From contig OZ244209.1 of the NCBI GenBank assembly GCA_965216885.1, positions 2,418,001-2,482,000 of the forward strand: DNA of 64,000 bases, written 5' to 3'. The translations under genes and the position numbers were made by a program. The notes beneath the pieces were generated by a model. It was not told the origin of the DNA. It searched no databases and was given only the letters and a program-made list of their open reading frames with translations. Positions within the stretch are counted from its first letter, which is position 1. Every line of letters begins with the position of its first letter. This stretch comes from CAYNJG01 sp965216885. Its GTDB lineage: Bacteria; Planctomycetota; Planctomycetia; Pirellulales; Pirellulaceae. This document shows, one piece after another, positions 62,720-64,000 of the stretch.

Positions 62720-62935
62720 GGGTCGCTCGCACTTCGGTACTATCCAGAATCCGAATATAGCAGAGTCGCCCCACCGGTTGCCGCGGCATAGATCCCACCC
62801 GGCATAAGATTCACAGCGATGTGATGGCTACGCCATAACTATTAGTTATCTCGGGCGAACGATGCCACCCGGGTCGGCTACCGCGAAAACATCCACTAAC
62901 GACTCCAAGGCATGAGCCAGTCGCCGGGGATGAAC

Positions 62936-63130
62936 TCAGGACCCAGCGTCCGCAACCTGCGACTTACTATCTTTCCAGTGGCGAAATGCAGCCACCGATA
63001 CGCCAACTGCAATTCCCATCACCAGCGACTTCACCGGATCAATCTGGCCATGCCAGATCTGGTCGGCGATTGCACTGCCAAAGGCGGCGGAGAGAGAGAC
63101 GACAAGTCCGTAAATTATGGTACTGCGCAT
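62936..63130 (-). CDS. Small membrane protein, 64 aa
   Basis: The start is supported by GGAGAG 9 nt upstream of ATG 63130. The protein has two hydrophobic helices: YGLVVSLSAAFGSAIADQIW and SLVMGIAVGVSVAAFRHW, separated by a polar turn (HGQIDPVK), and a polar tail. It is a small inner-membrane protein of unknown role. It lies between the kinase and DUF1552 genes without tight linkage to either. Confidence 0.6.
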   Translation of the reverse strand: MRSTIIYGLVVSLSAAFGSAIADQIWHGQIDPVKSLVMGIAVGVSVAAFRHWKDSKSQVADAGS

Positions 63131-63244
63131 CGGGTAGTGCTCTCCAATGGATACGATCGCCGGGTACTACTTCGAATATAACCGAGATGACATATCACGT
63201 TAACTCGATTGCGGCTTCTTCATTCGCTCTCTCCTGCGGACGGC

Positions 63245-64000
63245 CTATGCGCCCAACAGCCGCGCGTCTTCACTGCCGCTGCCGAACTCGCCCGCGTCAA
63301 GGTTGTGACGATGTAAGAGCTCGAGCCATAAGTTGCATAGCGGCGTCGGCTTTTCGAGCACCACGTGGTTTTGATGGCGATAGCCGCCACCAACCACCAG
63401 CGTTGGCAGATTGTTACAAGTGTGATTCGACGCATCGCCAAAATTGCTGCCCACGACAACCGTCGTATGATCCAGCAGCGTGCCGTTTCCCTCCTTGATC
63501 TGATCGAGGTTGGTCAGAAACTCATTCAGATGTTTGAGGATATCCTGCTCAACCCGGCTCAGGCTGGCCAGCAATTCAGGCTTGCCACCGTGGTGCGAAA
63601 GCGTGTGCCAGCCGCCCGTCGCACCGGGAACCTTAATGGCACCGTATATCCAGTCCAGGGACAGAGTAATGACGCGAGTGGAATCCGTCTGAAACGCCAA
63701 TCGAGACAGCTCAAACAGGTTCTTCACTTTCGCCGAGAACGCATACTCCCGATCACTACTCAGTTGAAACGGCGGCACTGGCTTTCGCGCTGCCATCCAG
63801 AATTGCTCGTGCTCGAGCTGGCTCTCCAGTTCTGCGACAACACTACGATAGCTCTCGATGCTCGACGCACCTCCAGGCTGTTTCCGTAACTGCTCCATGT
63901 CGCGATACAACGACCGAACAATCAGCTGGTCCTTTTCAAGCTGCCGGCGTTTTTCGGTTAGGTCTTCGTCACCAAACAGCTTGTCGAAGATCTGTGTTTC
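63245..64000 (-). CDS. DUF1552 protein, C-terminal part (5' end outside window)
   Basis: The frame is open to the right edge, giving 251 residues of the C-terminus. Segments typical of planctomycete DUF1552 proteins are present: FDKLFGDEDLTEKRRQLEKD near the start of the visible part, the variable region with DSTRVITLSLDW, LSHHGGKPELLA and the closing motif EGNGTLLDHTTVVVGSNFGD followed by HTCNNLPTLVVGG. These proteins are often paired with DUF1588/DUF1592-type cytochrome proteins and probably exported by Tat. The function is not established. Its partner genes, if any, lie beyond the edge. Confidence 0.9.
   Translation of the reverse strand, partial: ETQIFDKLFGDEDLTEKRRQLEKDQLIVRSLYRDMEQLRKQPGGASSIESYRSVVAELESQLEHEQFWMAARKPVPPFQLSSDREYAFSAKVKNLFELSRLAFQTDSTRVITLSLDWIYGAIKVPGATGGWHTLSHHGGKPELLASLSRVEQDILKHLNEFLTNLDQIKEGNGTLLDHTTVVVGSNFGDASNHTCNNLPTLVVGGGYRHQNHVVLEKPTPLCNLWLELLHRHNLDAGEFGSGSEDARLLGA

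Overview
The window looks like a chromosomal segment of a marine planctomycete (Pirellulales/Planctomycetales type). Reasons seen in the sequence: five large Hanks-type Ser/Thr kinases, three ECF sigma factor genes each placed directly upstream of a kinase, two formylglycine-type sulfatases, secreted proteins with a LEPR-XLL-like N-terminal motif, PEP-CTERM tails, EF-hand/dockerin-like modules, a YHYH-repeat protein, a DUF1552 protein, a Tat-exported Gfo/Idh/MocA oxidoreductase, and moderately high GC. The species is not identified. No rRNA, tRNA, CRISPR array or intact transposase was seen.

Layout. 1-3.2 kb: ECF sigma plus membrane kinase (kinase truncated by the window edge). 3.8-10.8 kb: small hypothetical gene, a secreted EF-hand protein between two MITE-like repeats, a secreted glycosidase-like protein, a sulfatase, a cupin, and two gene remnants (nrfA, EEP nuclease/phosphatase). 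10.8-22.1 kb: alpha/beta hydrolase, a kinase fused to an FGE/SUMF1-like domain, a 1.8 k-residue WD40/PDZ protein ending in a decayed caspase-like domain, and an outer-membrane barrel. 22.4-26.4 kb: M56 (BlaR1-like)/BlaI pair diverging, across twin BlaI-type boxes, from a DUF4397 PEP-CTERM gene; then an oxidoreductase. 26.4-35.1 kb: REP-like hairpin cluster, a kinase with C-terminal EF-hands and its ECF sigma, and a giant YHYH protein with Gly-rich linkers. 35.2-43.2 kb: CPA1-type antiporter, HlyD/ABC export pair whose ATPase motifs are degenerate, winged-helix regulator, and a CBS-CBS-USP operon. 43.5-48.9 kb: hybrid histidine kinase, a frameshifted PEP-CTERM protein, csrA. 49.2-57.4 kb: sulfatase plus serine hydrolase, a dockerin-like PEP-CTERM protein, and a metzincin-like protease with an out-of-frame acidic tail. 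57.6-64 kb: ECF sigma overlapping a zinc-finger anti-sigma/kinase fusion, a multi-TM kinase, a small membrane protein, and a DUF1552 protein running off the edge.

Regulation is the main theme: three sigma/kinase modules with different sensor ends (TPR, TPR plus EF-hand, zinc-finger plus lectin-like), one BlaI/M56 switch and one phosphorelay protein, set among genes for secreted or surface proteins. Function calls rest on motifs read by eye; no database search was run. The most notable points are the apparently inactivated enzyme folds (caspase, FGE, ABC ATPase), the BlaI boxes on a PEP-CTERM promoter, and two genes whose C-terminal tails lie in a shifted frame.
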